Positions 43,258-50,976 are shown, counted from the first letter of the stretch. The stretch: 64,000 nucleotides of DNA from Cellulomonas_A sp047229345 (GCF_047229345.1 NZ_JBFTER010000012.1:5043-69042); one strand, 5' to 3'. Notes: generated from the sequence alone by a model not told the origin. Translations and numbers: made by a program.

Positions 43258-43584
43258 ATGACCGTCGACCCGCGTGCCGCACTCGATCGCCTGATCGCCG
43301 CCCTCGAGGCCCATTACCACGCAGTCGCAGCCCGGCGGGGCGAGGACGACCCCGCCGTCGACGACGCGTACGACATCCTGGCTGACGCGTTCGAGGTCTA
43401 CGACGACGCGCTCGGGACCGTGCACGGGGAGGCCACGCCGTTCTACCTCGCCGAGGAGGACGACGAGCACGACGACGACGAGCACGACGACGACGAGGAC
43501 GAGCACGACGACGACGACGAGCACGACGACGACTTCGACGACCTCGAGCCCCTCGCCGGGAGCGTGCCCGCTGACGAGCGGTGA
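43258..43584 (+). CDS. Acidic protein with Asp/His/Glu repeat tail
   Basis: 108 aa. Residues 1-65 form a helical domain (DPRAALDRLIAALEAHYHAVAARRGEDDPAVDDAYDILADAFEVYDDAL). Residues about 74-100 are almost only Asp, Glu and His, built from repeats of the type DDDEHD. Homologues I recall in actinobacteria are sometimes labelled primosomal protein without evidence. The His/Asp tail could bind divalent metals, an inference from composition only. The underlying DNA is a GAC/GAG/CAC codon repeat that may slip in length. Confidence 0.75.
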   Translation: MTVDPRAALDRLIAALEAHYHAVAARRGEDDPAVDDAYDILADAFEVYDDALGTVHGEATPFYLAEEDDEHDDDEHDDDEDEHDDDDEHDDDFDDLEPLAGSVPADER

Positions 43585-43590
43585 CGACCG

Positions 43591-43642
43591 GCCGCAGGTG
43601 AGGACCCGCCGCAGGTGAGGACCGCGGCTCGGCGACCGCGGT
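43591..43642. repeat. 17-bp direct repeat and hairpin between convergent genes
   Basis: GCCGCAGGTGAGGACC occurs at 43591-43606 and 43608-43623 (17-bp period). It runs into ACCGCGG (43621-43627)/CCGCGGT (43636-43642), a 7-bp hairpin that may terminate both the acidic-protein gene and the aldo/keto reductase gene. Confidence 0.5.
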
Positions 43643-43654
43643 GCGGGACGGGCC

Positions 43655-44617
43655 TCAACGGCGCTCGGGATACCCCAGCTCGGGGGCGCTGACCTCGTCG
43701 AGCGCGTGCAGGATCTCCGGCGGCAGGACGACGTCCTCCGCCGCGAGCGACCCGCGCAGCTGCGCGGCCGTCCGTGCGCCGACGATCGCCGACGTGACCT
43801 GCGTGCGCACGCGCAACCACGCGAGCGCGACGTCCAGGGGCGTGCGGTCGAGCCCGGCTGCGGCGGTCGCGACGGCCTCGACGACCGCGAGCGACTCGGC
43901 CCCGAGGTAGGGCTCGACGAAGCCCGCGAGGTGCGGCGACGCGGCCCGCGAGTCGGCGGGGATCGTGCGCCGGTACTTGCCGGTCAGCACGCCGCGCCCC
44001 AGCGGGGACCACGCGAGGACCCCCACGCCCATCTCGGCCGCCGCGGGGAGCACCTCCCGCTCGATGCCGCGCTGCAGCAGCGAGTACTCCGCCTCGACCG
44101 CGGCGAGGCCGACGTCCTCACCCAGCAGCGTCGCCGCGCGTGCCACCTGCCAGCCGGCGTGGTTCGACAGCCCGACGTACTGCGCACGCCCGCTCGTCAC
44201 GGCGATCCGCAGCGCGGAGACCGTCTCGGTGAGCGGGGTGCGCGGGTCGGGCGTCTGGACGAGCCAGAGGTCGACGTGGTCGGTCCCGAGGCGGCGCAGG
44301 GACGCGTCGAGCGTGCGCAGCAGCCCGCCGCGTGACGCGTCGACCACGCCGCCCGACGGTGTGCGCCGCACGCCGGCCTTGGTGCACAGCACGACGTCGT
44401 CACGGGGCACCACGCGGTCCAGCAGCGACCCGAGGAGCTCCTCGGCCCCGCCCTCCGCGTAGGAGGCCGAGGTGTCGACGAGCGTGCCGCCTGCGTCGGC
44501 GAAGTCACGCAGCTGCTCGCTCGCCTCGTGCTCGTCCGTGTCGCGGCTCCAGGTCAGCGTGCCCAGACCCAGGTGCGAGACGCGAAGTCCGGTCCGTCCG
44601 AGCTGCCGCTGTTCCAT
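43655..44617 (-). CDS. Aldo/keto reductase
   Basis: 320 aa, NADPH-dependent oxidoreductase with a TIM barrel. Begins MEQRQLGRTGLRVSHLGLGTLTW, with the catalytic Asp/Tyr in VDTSASYAEGGAEELLG, the Lys in VVLCTKAG, and the substrate-strand VDLWLVQTPDP where the usual His is Gln. NADPH-binding residues are in the C-terminal SAIVGARTAAQL. The His-to-Gln change at the active-site strand (normally D-x-x-x-x-H) is seen in some AKRs and may alter activity. Start 44617 has TACCCT 8 nt upstream. It is divergent from uppP. Confidence 0.9.
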   Translation of the reverse strand: MEQRQLGRTGLRVSHLGLGTLTWSRDTDEHEASEQLRDFADAGGTLVDTSASYAEGGAEELLGSLLDRVVPRDDVVLCTKAGVRRTPSGGVVDASRGGLLRTLDASLRRLGTDHVDLWLVQTPDPRTPLTETVSALRIAVTSGRAQYVGLSNHAGWQVARAATLLGEDVGLAAVEAEYSLLQRGIEREVLPAAAEMGVGVLAWSPLGRGVLTGKYRRTIPADSRAASPHLAGFVEPYLGAESLAVVEAVATAAAGLDRTPLDVALAWLRVRTQVTSAIVGARTAAQLRGSLAAEDVVLPPEILHALDEVSAPELGYPERR

Positions 44618-44668
44618 GAGGCGCAAGGGTAATCGGACAGGGGTCCGGCACCGTTAAGGTTGCGCCTC
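44618..44668. promoter_or_regulatory. Symmetric bidirectional promoter between the aldo/keto reductase gene and uppP
   Basis: The whole 51-bp gap is an interrupted palindrome. The left arm GAGGCGCAAGGGTAA (44618-44632) and right arm TTAAGGTTGCGCCTC (44654-44668) match in 12 of 15 positions, including an unbroken 9-bp outer part. Each arm contains the -10 hexamer of one gene (TACCCT at 44626-44631 on the minus strand, TAAGGT at 44655-44660 on the plus strand), each 8 nt before its start codon. A smaller CGGAC/GTCCG repeat is in the centre. Confidence 0.6.
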
Positions 44669-45571
44669 GTGGCATCAGGCATGAGTACATGGGAAGCGAT
44701 CGTCCTCGGCCTGGTGCAGGGGCTCACCGAGTTCTTGCCGGTCTCGTCGAGCGCGCACCTGCGCATCGTCGGCGAGCTCATCGGCGCGGGTGACCCCGGT
44801 GCGGCGTTCACGGCGATCACGCAGATCGGCACCGAGACCGCGGTGCTCCTGTACTTCCGGCGCGACATCAAGCGGATCCTGCTCGCCTGGTGGCGTGCGG
44901 TGCGCGGCGACCTCGGTACGGACCTGCGGTCGCGGCTGGGCAGCCCCGTCGGCGGGCCGGTGGACACCGACGCGCGCATGGCGTGGTTCATCGCGCTCGG
45001 CAGCGTCCCGATCGTCGTCCTCGGGCTCGCGTTCCAGGACGCCATCGAGACGCCGTTCCGCAACCTGTGGCTCATCGCGCTGACGCTCGCCGGCTTCGCG
45101 CTCGTGCTCGGCTGGGCGGACGCCCGGGGGGCGAAGCAGCGACGGCTGGAGGACCTCACGCCCAAGCACGCCGTCCTGTTCGGCTTCGCCCAGGCGCTCG
45201 CGCTGGTCCCGGGCGTGTCGCGCTCGGGCGGGACGATCACCGGCGGCCTGCTCATGGGCTACACGCGCGAGGCGGCCGCCCGGTACTCGTTCCTCCTGGC
45301 GATCCCGGCGGTGTTCGGGTCGGGGGTGTTCCAGCTCGCCAAGAGCGCCGACGAGTTCGGCACCGCGGGGACGCCCGGCCTGGGGCCCACCGTGCTCGCG
45401 ACGATCGTCGCGTTCGCGGTCGGGTACGTCGTGATCATCGCGTTCCTCAAGATCGTCTCGACGTACAGCTACCGGCCGTTCGTGATCTACCGGCTCGCGC
45501 TCGCAGCGCTCGTCGTGGTCCTCCTGCTCACCGGGGTGCTCGAGCCGACCGCGGGCGCGCCGGTCGAGTGA
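44669..45571 (+). CDS. uppP: Undecaprenyl-diphosphate phosphatase UppP/BacA
   Basis: 300 aa, about eight membrane helices. Recycles the cell-wall lipid carrier by removing phosphate from undecaprenyl diphosphate; gives bacitracin resistance when overproduced. The family motifs LVQGLTEFLPVSSSAHLRIVG near the start and PGVSRSGGTITGGLLMG in the second half, which holds the catalytic Glu/Ser/Arg network, are intact. GTG 44669 is chosen because TAAGGT lies 8 nt upstream; an ATG at 44681 is the alternative. The loop at about 80-110 is longer than in E. coli. Confidence 0.93.
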   Translation: MASGMSTWEAIVLGLVQGLTEFLPVSSSAHLRIVGELIGAGDPGAAFTAITQIGTETAVLLYFRRDIKRILLAWWRAVRGDLGTDLRSRLGSPVGGPVDTDARMAWFIALGSVPIVVLGLAFQDAIETPFRNLWLIALTLAGFALVLGWADARGAKQRRLEDLTPKHAVLFGFAQALALVPGVSRSGGTITGGLLMGYTREAAARYSFLLAIPAVFGSGVFQLAKSADEFGTAGTPGLGPTVLATIVAFAVGYVVIIAFLKIVSTYSYRPFVIYRLALAALVVVLLLTGVLEPTAGAPVE

Positions 45572-45638
45572 GCCGCTGCCCGCGCGGCACACGTCGGGCG
45601 GTCGGCGGGCTGAGCCGTCGTGGGCGCTCCTGGTCGGC

Positions 45639-46658
45639 TCAGAGCCAGCCGGACCGCCGGAAGCGCCAGTACAGCACCGAGCAGGACGTCGCGAGCACCG
45701 CGAGCACGAGCCCGTAGCCGTAGGTCCACGCGAGCTCGGGCATGTGCTGGAAGTTCATGCCGTACACCGACGCGACGAGCGTGGGCAGCGCACCGATCGC
45801 GGCCCACGCCGAGATGCGGCGCTGGTCCTCGTTCTGGCGGAGCGTGACCTGCGCGAGGTGGACCGACAGGAGGTCCCCGAGCAGCGCGTCGTGCGCGTCC
45901 AGGCGGCGGTCGACGCGCTCGACGGCGGTCTCGAGCCGGCGCAGCCACGCCCACCCCGCAGCGTCAGCCGCGTCGCCGGCGTCCGGTGCGAGCTCGGAGA
46001 GCTCGGCGGAGAACGGGACGAGGGCGCGCCGCGCCTCCGCGATCTCACGCTTGAGCCCGTAGACGCGCTCGAGCGGGTTCGACCGCGTCCGTGCGAACAC
46101 GACCGCCTCGGTCTCGGCGACGGCCTCGCCCAGCGCTGTCTCGACCGCGGCCGCCCGCGCCGCGAGCGACCCGAGCAGCGCCGCGAGCACCTGCCAGGCG
46201 CCCGATGCGGGTGCCGTGGCGCCGCTGCAGAGCCGGTCCGCCACGGCGTCGAGCGTGTGCCCGCCCGCGGTCTCCGCCGTGACCGCGAGCGACCCCGTGA
46301 CCAGGCACACGACCCGCCCGGAGGTCACCGCGAGCGTCGCGGGGTCGTACGTGAGCGTCGGCGCGGCGAGCAGGAGCCCGCCCCCCGGCAGGTGCTCGAC
46401 GTGCGCCCGCCTCGTCCACAGCCCGTGCGTCGCCTCGACGGCGTGGACGACCTCGGGCGGCGCGCCCCAGCGCCGGGCGGCCCCGGCCAGGTCGTCGAGC
46501 CGGTCCGCGCGGACCCAGCGCTCACCGGCGTCGGCCTCCGGCTCGACGTCGTCCACCGCGCGTCCGCGCCCGGGCGCCGGGCCGTCTCCGGTCGCGGGTC
46601 GGTCCGACCGCGCCCAGGCCTCCGCCGTCCGCACCCACAGTGTGTCCACGACCCGCAT
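45639..46658 (-). CDS. corA: CorA-type magnesium/cobalt transport protein
   Basis: 339 aa. The selectivity motif YGMNFQHMPEL lies between the two C-terminal membrane helices (about 285-305 and 315-333), preceded by the long stalk helix. The N-terminal 240 residues form the cytoplasmic sensor domain. This places it in the CorA metal-ion transporter family, although the GMN is followed by F rather than a classic MPEL loop directly. Start ATG 46658 is tentative; GTG a few codons later, with GAGAAT 7 nt upstream, is also possible. It is convergent with uppP and divergent from mshC. Confidence 0.88.
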   Translation of the reverse strand: MRVVDTLWVRTAEAWARSDRPATGDGPAPGRGRAVDDVEPEADAGERWVRADRLDDLAGAARRWGAPPEVVHAVEATHGLWTRRAHVEHLPGGGLLLAAPTLTYDPATLAVTSGRVVCLVTGSLAVTAETAGGHTLDAVADRLCSGATAPASGAWQVLAALLGSLAARAAAVETALGEAVAETEAVVFARTRSNPLERVYGLKREIAEARRALVPFSAELSELAPDAGDAADAAGWAWLRRLETAVERVDRRLDAHDALLGDLLSVHLAQVTLRQNEDQRRISAWAAIGALPTLVASVYGMNFQHMPELAWTYGYGLVLAVLATSCSVLYWRFRRSGWL

Positions 46659-46846
46659 TCTCGTCCCGGGTGGCACACCGGGTCCGTCGCCGCGCGGGAC
46701 CGGGCTGCTCGTCGGCCGCCCACCGCCTCGCCCGCGCGAGCACCGCCGCGCGGGAAGCGCACGGCGACGTGCCGGTCGGGCAACGGCCACGTACCGCCAG
46801 GCGCGTGCGGGCACGGACGACGGGCGTGGGCCCGCGCGCTGCCGGT

Positions 46847-46852
46847 TAGGCT
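46847..46852 (+). promoter_or_regulatory. Probable leaderless -10 element for mshC
   Basis: TAGGCT, then 6 nt (TCCGTG), then GTG at 46859. This decides between two adjacent GTG codons. Confidence 0.5.
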
Positions 46853-46858
46853 TCCGTG

Positions 46859-48121
46859 GTGCTCACCTGGCCGGCCCCGCAGATCCCGCAGCTCCCCGGC
46901 CGAGGCGGCCCCGTCCGCGTGCGTGACACGTCGAGCGGCGAGCTCGTGGTCGCGGCGCCGGGGGAGTCGGCGACGCTGTACGTGTGCGGCATCACGCCGT
47001 ACGACGCGACCCACCTCGGTCACGCCGCCACGTACGTGGCGTTCGACCTGCTCGTCCGGGCGTGGCGCGACGCCGGGCAGCGCGTGCGGTACGCGTCCAA
47101 CGTCACGGACGTCGACGACCCCCTGCTCGAGCGCGCCGCGGCGACGGGCGTCGACTGGCGCGACCTCGCCGTCGAGCAGACGACCCTCTTCGCGGACGAC
47201 ATGACCGCTCTCGGCGTCGTCCCGCCCGACGCCTACACGGGTGCCGTCGAGTCGATCCCGGCCGTCGCCGGTGCCGTCGAGGCGCTGCTCGCGGCCGGCG
47301 CCGCCTACCGGGCCGGCGTCCCGGACGCGTCGGGCGAGGGTGCGGGCGACGTCTACGCGGACCTCACGGCCGACCCGTCGCTCGGGGGCGTCGCCGGACT
47401 CCCGCGGCCCGAGATGCTCGCCCTGTTCGCCGAGCGCGGGGGAGACCCCGACCGGCCCGGCAAGCGCGACCCGCTCGACCCGCTGCTGTGGCGCTCCGCG
47501 CGCCCCGGGGAGCCCGCCTGGGACGGGGGCGTGCTCGGCCCGGGACGGCCCGGCTGGCACATCGAGTGCGCGGTGATCGCACGCGACAGCCTCGGGCTGC
47601 CCTTCGACGTGCAGGGCGGCGGCTCGGACCTGCGGTTCCCGCACCACGAGATGAGCACCTCGCACGCGCGCCTGCTCGACTCCGGGCACGGCGCGCGCAC
47701 CCACGTGCACGCCGGGATGGTCGGGCTCGACGGCGAGAAGATGAGCAAGTCGCGCGGCAACCTCGTCCTCGTCTCCCGGCTGCTCGCGCAGGGCGTCGAC
47801 CCCATGGCCGTGCGCCTCGCGCTCCTCGCGCACCACTACGCCGAGGACTGGGAGTGGACCGACGCCGGGCTCGAGCAGGCACAGGCCCGGCTCGAGCGCT
47901 GGCGCTCCGCCGTCTCGGGCAACGGCGGTCCCGCCGCGGACGCGACGCTCACGGCGGTCCGTGCGGCTCTGGCCGACGACCTCGACGCACCGGCGGCGCT
48001 GCGGTACGTCGACGCGTGGGCCGACCTGTCGATCGCCCAGGGGAGCACCGACGACGCGGTCGAGGGCGCCCCGGGCGTGATCGCGCGCGCGGTCAACGCG
48101 CTGCTCGGCATCCGGCTCTAG
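46859..48121 (+). CDS. mshC: Cysteine:GlcN-Ins ligase MshC (mycothiol biosynthesis)
   Basis: 420 aa. ATP-dependent ligation of cysteine to glucosaminyl-inositol, the third step specific to mycothiol, the actinobacterial low-molecular-weight thiol. It is a CysRS paralogue: zinc Cys in YVCGITPYDATHLGHA (with the HIGH-like THLGHA), DVDDPLLERA, the zinc ligands in GPGRPGWHIECAVIA, RFPHHEMSTSHA, and KMSKSRGNLV. It lacks the C-terminal anticodon domain of true CysRS and ends at 420 aa. The motif TPYDATHLGHA, instead of T-V-Y-D in CysRS, supports MshC. It is followed by a 30-bp tandem repeat and the convergent PAC2 gene. Confidence 0.95.
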   Translation: MLTWPAPQIPQLPGRGGPVRVRDTSSGELVVAAPGESATLYVCGITPYDATHLGHAATYVAFDLLVRAWRDAGQRVRYASNVTDVDDPLLERAAATGVDWRDLAVEQTTLFADDMTALGVVPPDAYTGAVESIPAVAGAVEALLAAGAAYRAGVPDASGEGAGDVYADLTADPSLGGVAGLPRPEMLALFAERGGDPDRPGKRDPLDPLLWRSARPGEPAWDGGVLGPGRPGWHIECAVIARDSLGLPFDVQGGGSDLRFPHHEMSTSHARLLDSGHGARTHVHAGMVGLDGEKMSKSRGNLVLVSRLLAQGVDPMAVRLALLAHHYAEDWEWTDAGLEQAQARLERWRSAVSGNGGPAADATLTAVRAALADDLDAPAALRYVDAWADLSIAQGSTDDAVEGAPGVIARAVNALLGIRL

Positions 48122-48210
48122 CGGCCCGCCCGTGCCGTTGCCGCCGGGGCGCTGGCCGCCCGTGCCGCGGTCGCCGGGACGCTAGCCGCCCGTGCCGCGG
48201 TCGCGCCGGC
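48121..48210. repeat. Three-copy 30-bp tandem repeat covering the end of the PAC2 gene
   Basis: Copies at 48121-48150, 48151-48180 and 48181-48210. Copies 2 and 3 agree in 23 of the first 24 positions; copy 1 is more diverged. The unit is 10 codons, in frame with the PAC2 gene. In copy 3 a CTA creates the TAG stop; the same place in copy 2 is CTG. Without that change the protein would read on and repeat its DRGTGG tail. Confidence 0.7.
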
Positions 48211-49048
48211 GCAGGTAGCGCTCGAACTCCTGCGCGATCGCCTCGCCGCTCGCCTCGGGCAGCTCCGCGGTGTCCTTGGCCTCCTCGAGCTGGCGCACGT
48301 ACTCGGCGATCTCGGTGTCCTCGTGCGCGAGCTCGTCGACGCCGTGCTGCCACGCCGCGGCGTCGTCGGGCAGCTCGCCGAGCGGGACGGGCTCGCCGAG
48401 CAGCTGCTCGAGGCGCGTGAGCAGCGCGAGGCTGGCCTTGGGGCTCGGCGGGTGGGCGACGTAGTGCGGCACGGCGGCCCAGAGCGACAGCGCGCGCATG
48501 CCCCGCGCCGCGGCCTCCTGCTGGAGCACGCCCACGATGCCCGTCGGGCCCTCGTAGCTGTTCGGCTCGATGCCCAGCAGCTCGCGCACGTCCGCGTCGT
48601 CGCTCGTCGTCGTCACGGGGATCGGACGCGTGTGCGGGACGTCCGCGAGCAGCGCGCCGACCGTCACGACCGTCTTCACCCCGAGGCCCGCGGCGATGTC
48701 GAGCAGCTCGGTGCAGTAGCGCCGCCAGCGCATCGACGGCTCGATGCCGTGCACCAGCACGACCTTCCGGCCCGTGCGCGGCGCGGTCGCCACGGCCACC
48801 GCAGTCGTGGGCCACGTGATCTCGCGGCGCCCGTCCGCGCCGGTGCCGACCACGGGGCGGTTCACCTGGAAGTCGTGGTACTCCTCGGGGTCGAGCTCGT
48901 CGACCTGCACGGCACCCCACGACTCGTGCACGTGCTCGAGCGCCTGGGTCGCGGCCGAGCCGGCGTCGTTCCAGCCCTCGAAGGCCGCGAGCAGGATGGT
49001 CTCGCGGGGCGGGAGGTCGTGGGGACGCTGCTGCTCCTGCTCGGTCAT
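48182..49048 (-). CDS. PAC2-family protein
   Basis: 288 aa. The family is related to the archaeal/eukaryotic proteasome assembly chaperone PAC2. Visible blocks are ILLAAFEGWNDAGSAATQALEHV, VVLVHGIEPSMRWRRYCTELLDIAAGLGVKTVVTVGALLADVPHTRPIPV, and GPTGIVGVLQQEAAARGMRALSLWAAVPHYV. In actinobacteria this gene often lies near the Pup/proteasome genes, as here (6 kb upstream of arc), but its role is not proven. ATG 49048 has TACGCT 6 nt upstream. The C-terminal tail is part of a tandem repeat. Confidence 0.93.
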   Translation of the reverse strand: MTEQEQQRPHDLPPRETILLAAFEGWNDAGSAATQALEHVHESWGAVQVDELDPEEYHDFQVNRPVVGTGADGRREITWPTTAVAVATAPRTGRKVVLVHGIEPSMRWRRYCTELLDIAAGLGVKTVVTVGALLADVPHTRPIPVTTTSDDADVRELLGIEPNSYEGPTGIVGVLQQEAAARGMRALSLWAAVPHYVAHPPSPKASLALLTRLEQLLGEPVPLGELPDDAAAWQHGVDELAHEDTEIAEYVRQLEEAKDTAELPEASGEAIAQEFERYLRRRDRGTGG

Positions 49049-49054
49049 CTGCCC

Positions 49055-49060
49055 AGCGTA
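49055..49060 (-). promoter_or_regulatory. Probable leaderless -10 element for the PAC2 gene
   Basis: TACGCT on the minus strand, then 6 nt (GGGCAG), then ATG at 49048. Confidence 0.5.
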
Positions 49061-49129
49061 GGGTGCGTGCGCGGCGAGGGCTCGCGACGCCCGGGCGTGG
49101 CGTCCGGCCCGCCGGCGCTCCTGGCCGGG

Positions 49130-49486
49130 CGCGTGAGACGGCCCGGAGGGCGCTCAACGAGCGGCGGTCCGGGTCCAGAACGCGACCACGGCCTCGGCCC
49201 GACGGCGCCGCGCGACCCGCCTCCGCGCCGGGTGCGGGTGCGGGTGCGACGGCGGCGGCGTGCGCCGACGTCCTGGCGGCGGTGCACGGAGGCTCATGTC
49301 TCGGGCGCGTGGTCCCGCCTCAGGCTGTGCGGCAACCCCGACTGCCGCTGGGCGTACTGCGACTCCTCGCCCAACCGCTCGGGACGCTGGTGCGCGATGG
49401 GGGAGTGCGGCGACGTGATGAAGGCGCGTGCGTACCGCCGGCGGGCGCGAGCCGGCGCCGGCCCGCAGGACGGTCAGGTGCCGTAG
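49130..49486 (+). pseudogene. Truncated, frameshifted CGNR zinc-finger regulator
   Basis: The C-terminal CGNR zinc finger is clear: SGAWSRLRLCGNPDCRWAYC, DSSPNRSGRWCAMGECGD, then VMKARAYRRR, ending at the TAG 49484-49486. The sequence before it (ARETARRALNE ... ACADVLAAVH) continues the same protein in another frame. One extra G at about 49293 explains the shift. The N-terminal domain (over 100 residues) is missing. The end overlaps the convergent TetR gene by 13 bp. Such proteins are transcription regulators. Confidence 0.65.
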
Positions 49487-50052
49487 CGCAGCCCGTCGAC
49501 GACGAGGTCGAGCAGGCGCCGGACCTGCGTGTCCCACTCGGGGCCGTCGGGCACGAGCCACACCCCGCTCATCGCGAGCATGACGTCCTTCGCGTCGACG
49601 TCCGAGCGGACCGAGCCCTCGGCGCGGCACGCGTCGAGCAGCACGGTGAGCGCCCCGATCAGGCGGGTGCGCGTCTGGTCGAAGAGCGGGGAGTCCGAGC
49701 CGACCGCGTTGCGCAGCGCACCGCCCAGGCCGCGCTTGGTGGCCGCGTAGCCGACGAACCTGGCGACCCACGCGCGGAAGCCGTCCAGTGCCGGTCCGTC
49801 GCCGCCGACCAGGAGCGGAGCCGCGTCGCACAGCTCCTCGACCTCGTGCCGGTAGACGGCCTCGATGAGCGCGTCGCGGTTGGGGAAGTGTCGGTACAGC
49901 GTGCCGATGCCGACACCGGCGCGCTCGGCGATCGCCTCGAGCGGGACGTCGACGTCCTTGGTCAGGACCTCGGCGGCGACCCCGAGCAGGCGCTCGCGGT
50001 TGCGTCGGGCGTCGGCGCGCAGCGGTCGGTCCGCGGCGGGAGTGGTCGGCAC
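49474..50052 (-). CDS. TetR-family regulator
   Basis: 192 aa. The N-terminal helix-turn-helix spans about 13-60: NRERLLGVAAEVL, PLEAIAERAGVGIGTLYRHFPNRDALIEAVY. The C-terminal ligand/dimerisation domain (about 70-185) is the SCO-type helical bundle with ALTVLLDACRAEG. GTG 50052 has GAGGAG four bases upstream. It is divergent from the VOC gene, and the gap holds two related palindromes, so it probably represses itself and the VOC gene and responds to an unknown small molecule. Confidence 0.92.
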   Translation of the reverse strand: MPTTPAADRPLRADARRNRERLLGVAAEVLTKDVDVPLEAIAERAGVGIGTLYRHFPNRDALIEAVYRHEVEELCDAAPLLVGGDGPALDGFRAWVARFVGYAATKRGLGGALRNAVGSDSPLFDQTRTRLIGALTVLLDACRAEGSVRSDVDAKDVMLAMSGVWLVPDGPEWDTQVRRLLDLVVDGLRYGT

Positions 50053-50065
50053 AGCTCTCCTCTTG

Positions 50066-50120
50066 CTAATCGGAGGAGCCTCCGGTTAGTGTCGTCAGTG
50101 GAAACGGAGGTTCCTCCGTT
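50066..50120. promoter_or_regulatory. Paired TetR operators
   Basis: Two palindromes share the core CGGAGG-N2-CCTCCG. Site 1 (50066-50089) has arms CTAATCGGAGG and CCTCCGGTTAG (10 of 11 matching) around AG. Site 2 (50103-50120) has AACGGAGG and CCTCCGTT around TT, a perfect 8-bp match. Centres are 34 bp apart. They occupy the gap between the divergent TetR and VOC genes. Confidence 0.8.
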
Positions 50121-50183
50121 CCAGGGTACGCAGCCCGCTGCCGCACGTCCACATGGTGCGCCCACCCCGACGACGGAGGCACG

Positions 50184-50819
50184 ATGACCACCACGACGAC
50201 TCGCCCGACGAGGACCGCCCGCACTGCGACGACCGGCCGCACTGCGGAGACCGCCCGTACTACTGCGGCGAACGCCCGCACTGCGGCGAACGCCCGCACT
50301 GCGACGAACGCCGGCACTGCGGCGAACGCCCGCACTGCGGCCGCCGCGCGCCCCACGAACGCCGTCGGACGCGCGGCCACCGCTGCCGACGCGGCGACCG
50401 CCGCCCGCGCGACGTACGCCCCCGCGTCCGCCGGCTCCGCGACACGCGAACCGGCGCGCACCGCGTCGGGCCCGGCCTTCCACGGGCTCGCCTACGACGC
50501 GTTCGACGCGCGGGCTACCGCCGAGTTCTGGGCCGCGGTCCTCCGGGCCGAGGTCGCCCCGGGGGCGAGCGCGCTCCACGCGGAGCTGGTCGACGGCTCC
50601 GCGGTCGGGCTGCCCCGCCTCGTCTTCCGCCAGGTGACGGACGGCCGCGAGCTGCGCACGCCCGTGCACCTGCAGCTCACGACCGGCGACCTGGACGGCG
50701 AGGTCCGCCGGCTCCAGGGGCTCGGCGCCCGCCGGCTCGGCGGACTGACCGCGGGCGGGCGTCGCTCCGTGACGCTCGCCGACCCGGAGGGCAACGCGTT
50801 CGACCTCGTCGCCGCCTGA
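50184..50819 (+). CDS. VOC-family (glyoxalase-fold) protein with repetitive N-terminal tail
   Basis: 211 aa. Residues about 97-211 form a single VOC/glyoxalase-like half: FHGLAYDAFDARATAEFWAAVL, then PRLVFRQVTDGRELRTPVHLQL and VTLADPEGNAFDLV. This resembles the glyoxalase-like group seen with small-molecule resistance genes. Residues 1-95 are a Thr/Ala/Arg-rich repeat tail built from six-residue units such as TAANAR, without family match. GGAGG precedes the ATG. Control by the divergent TetR protein is likely. An earlier GC-rich alternative frame is not a better fit. Confidence 0.75.
   Translation: MTTTTTRPTRTARTATTGRTAETARTTAANARTAANARTATNAGTAANARTAAAARPTNAVGRAATAADAATAARATYAPASAGSATREPARTASGPAFHGLAYDAFDARATAEFWAAVLRAEVAPGASALHAELVDGSAVGLPRLVFRQVTDGRELRTPVHLQLTTGDLDGEVRRLQGLGARRLGGLTAGGRRSVTLADPEGNAFDLVAA
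50223..50351 (+). repeat. 18-bp tandem repeat in the VOC gene
   Basis: Units at 50223, 50241, then after a 3-bp insertion 50262, 50280, 50298, 50316 and a degenerate one at 50334. The consensus is ACTGCGGCGAACGCCCGC. Unit length is a multiple of three, so copy number changes keep the frame. Confidence 0.8.
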
Positions 50820-50976
50820 CCGGCCGCCCGCCCGCGCTTCCTCCCGTCGCGCCGCCCGGGCCCGTCCGGTGCGGCGACCGGGGCGCGGCGTCGCCCTCGG
50901 CGCTGCGCACCGTCCGCCCGCCGACGGGCTCCTGTGCGCTCGACCACACCAGCCGGTCGTCCCCGCGCGCGGCAGC

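Noticed and set aside
45610..45642. CTGAGCCG/CGGCTCAG hairpin between uppP and corA as terminator.
   Set aside because: The right arm runs into the corA stop codon and the loop is 17 nt. Possible, but not convincing enough to list.
48121..48210. Possible CRISPR-like array (three 30-bp repeats).
   Set aside because: Repeats are directly adjacent without spacers, and no cas genes are in the window. The RecB-like gene at 51771 is a stand-alone nuclease.
50153..50400. Plus-strand frame with a His/Cys/Arg repeat over the 18-bp array.
   Set aside because: It looks like a metal-binding repeat, but it arises from the same 18-bp array in another frame, starts inside the operator region and does not continue into the VOC domain.
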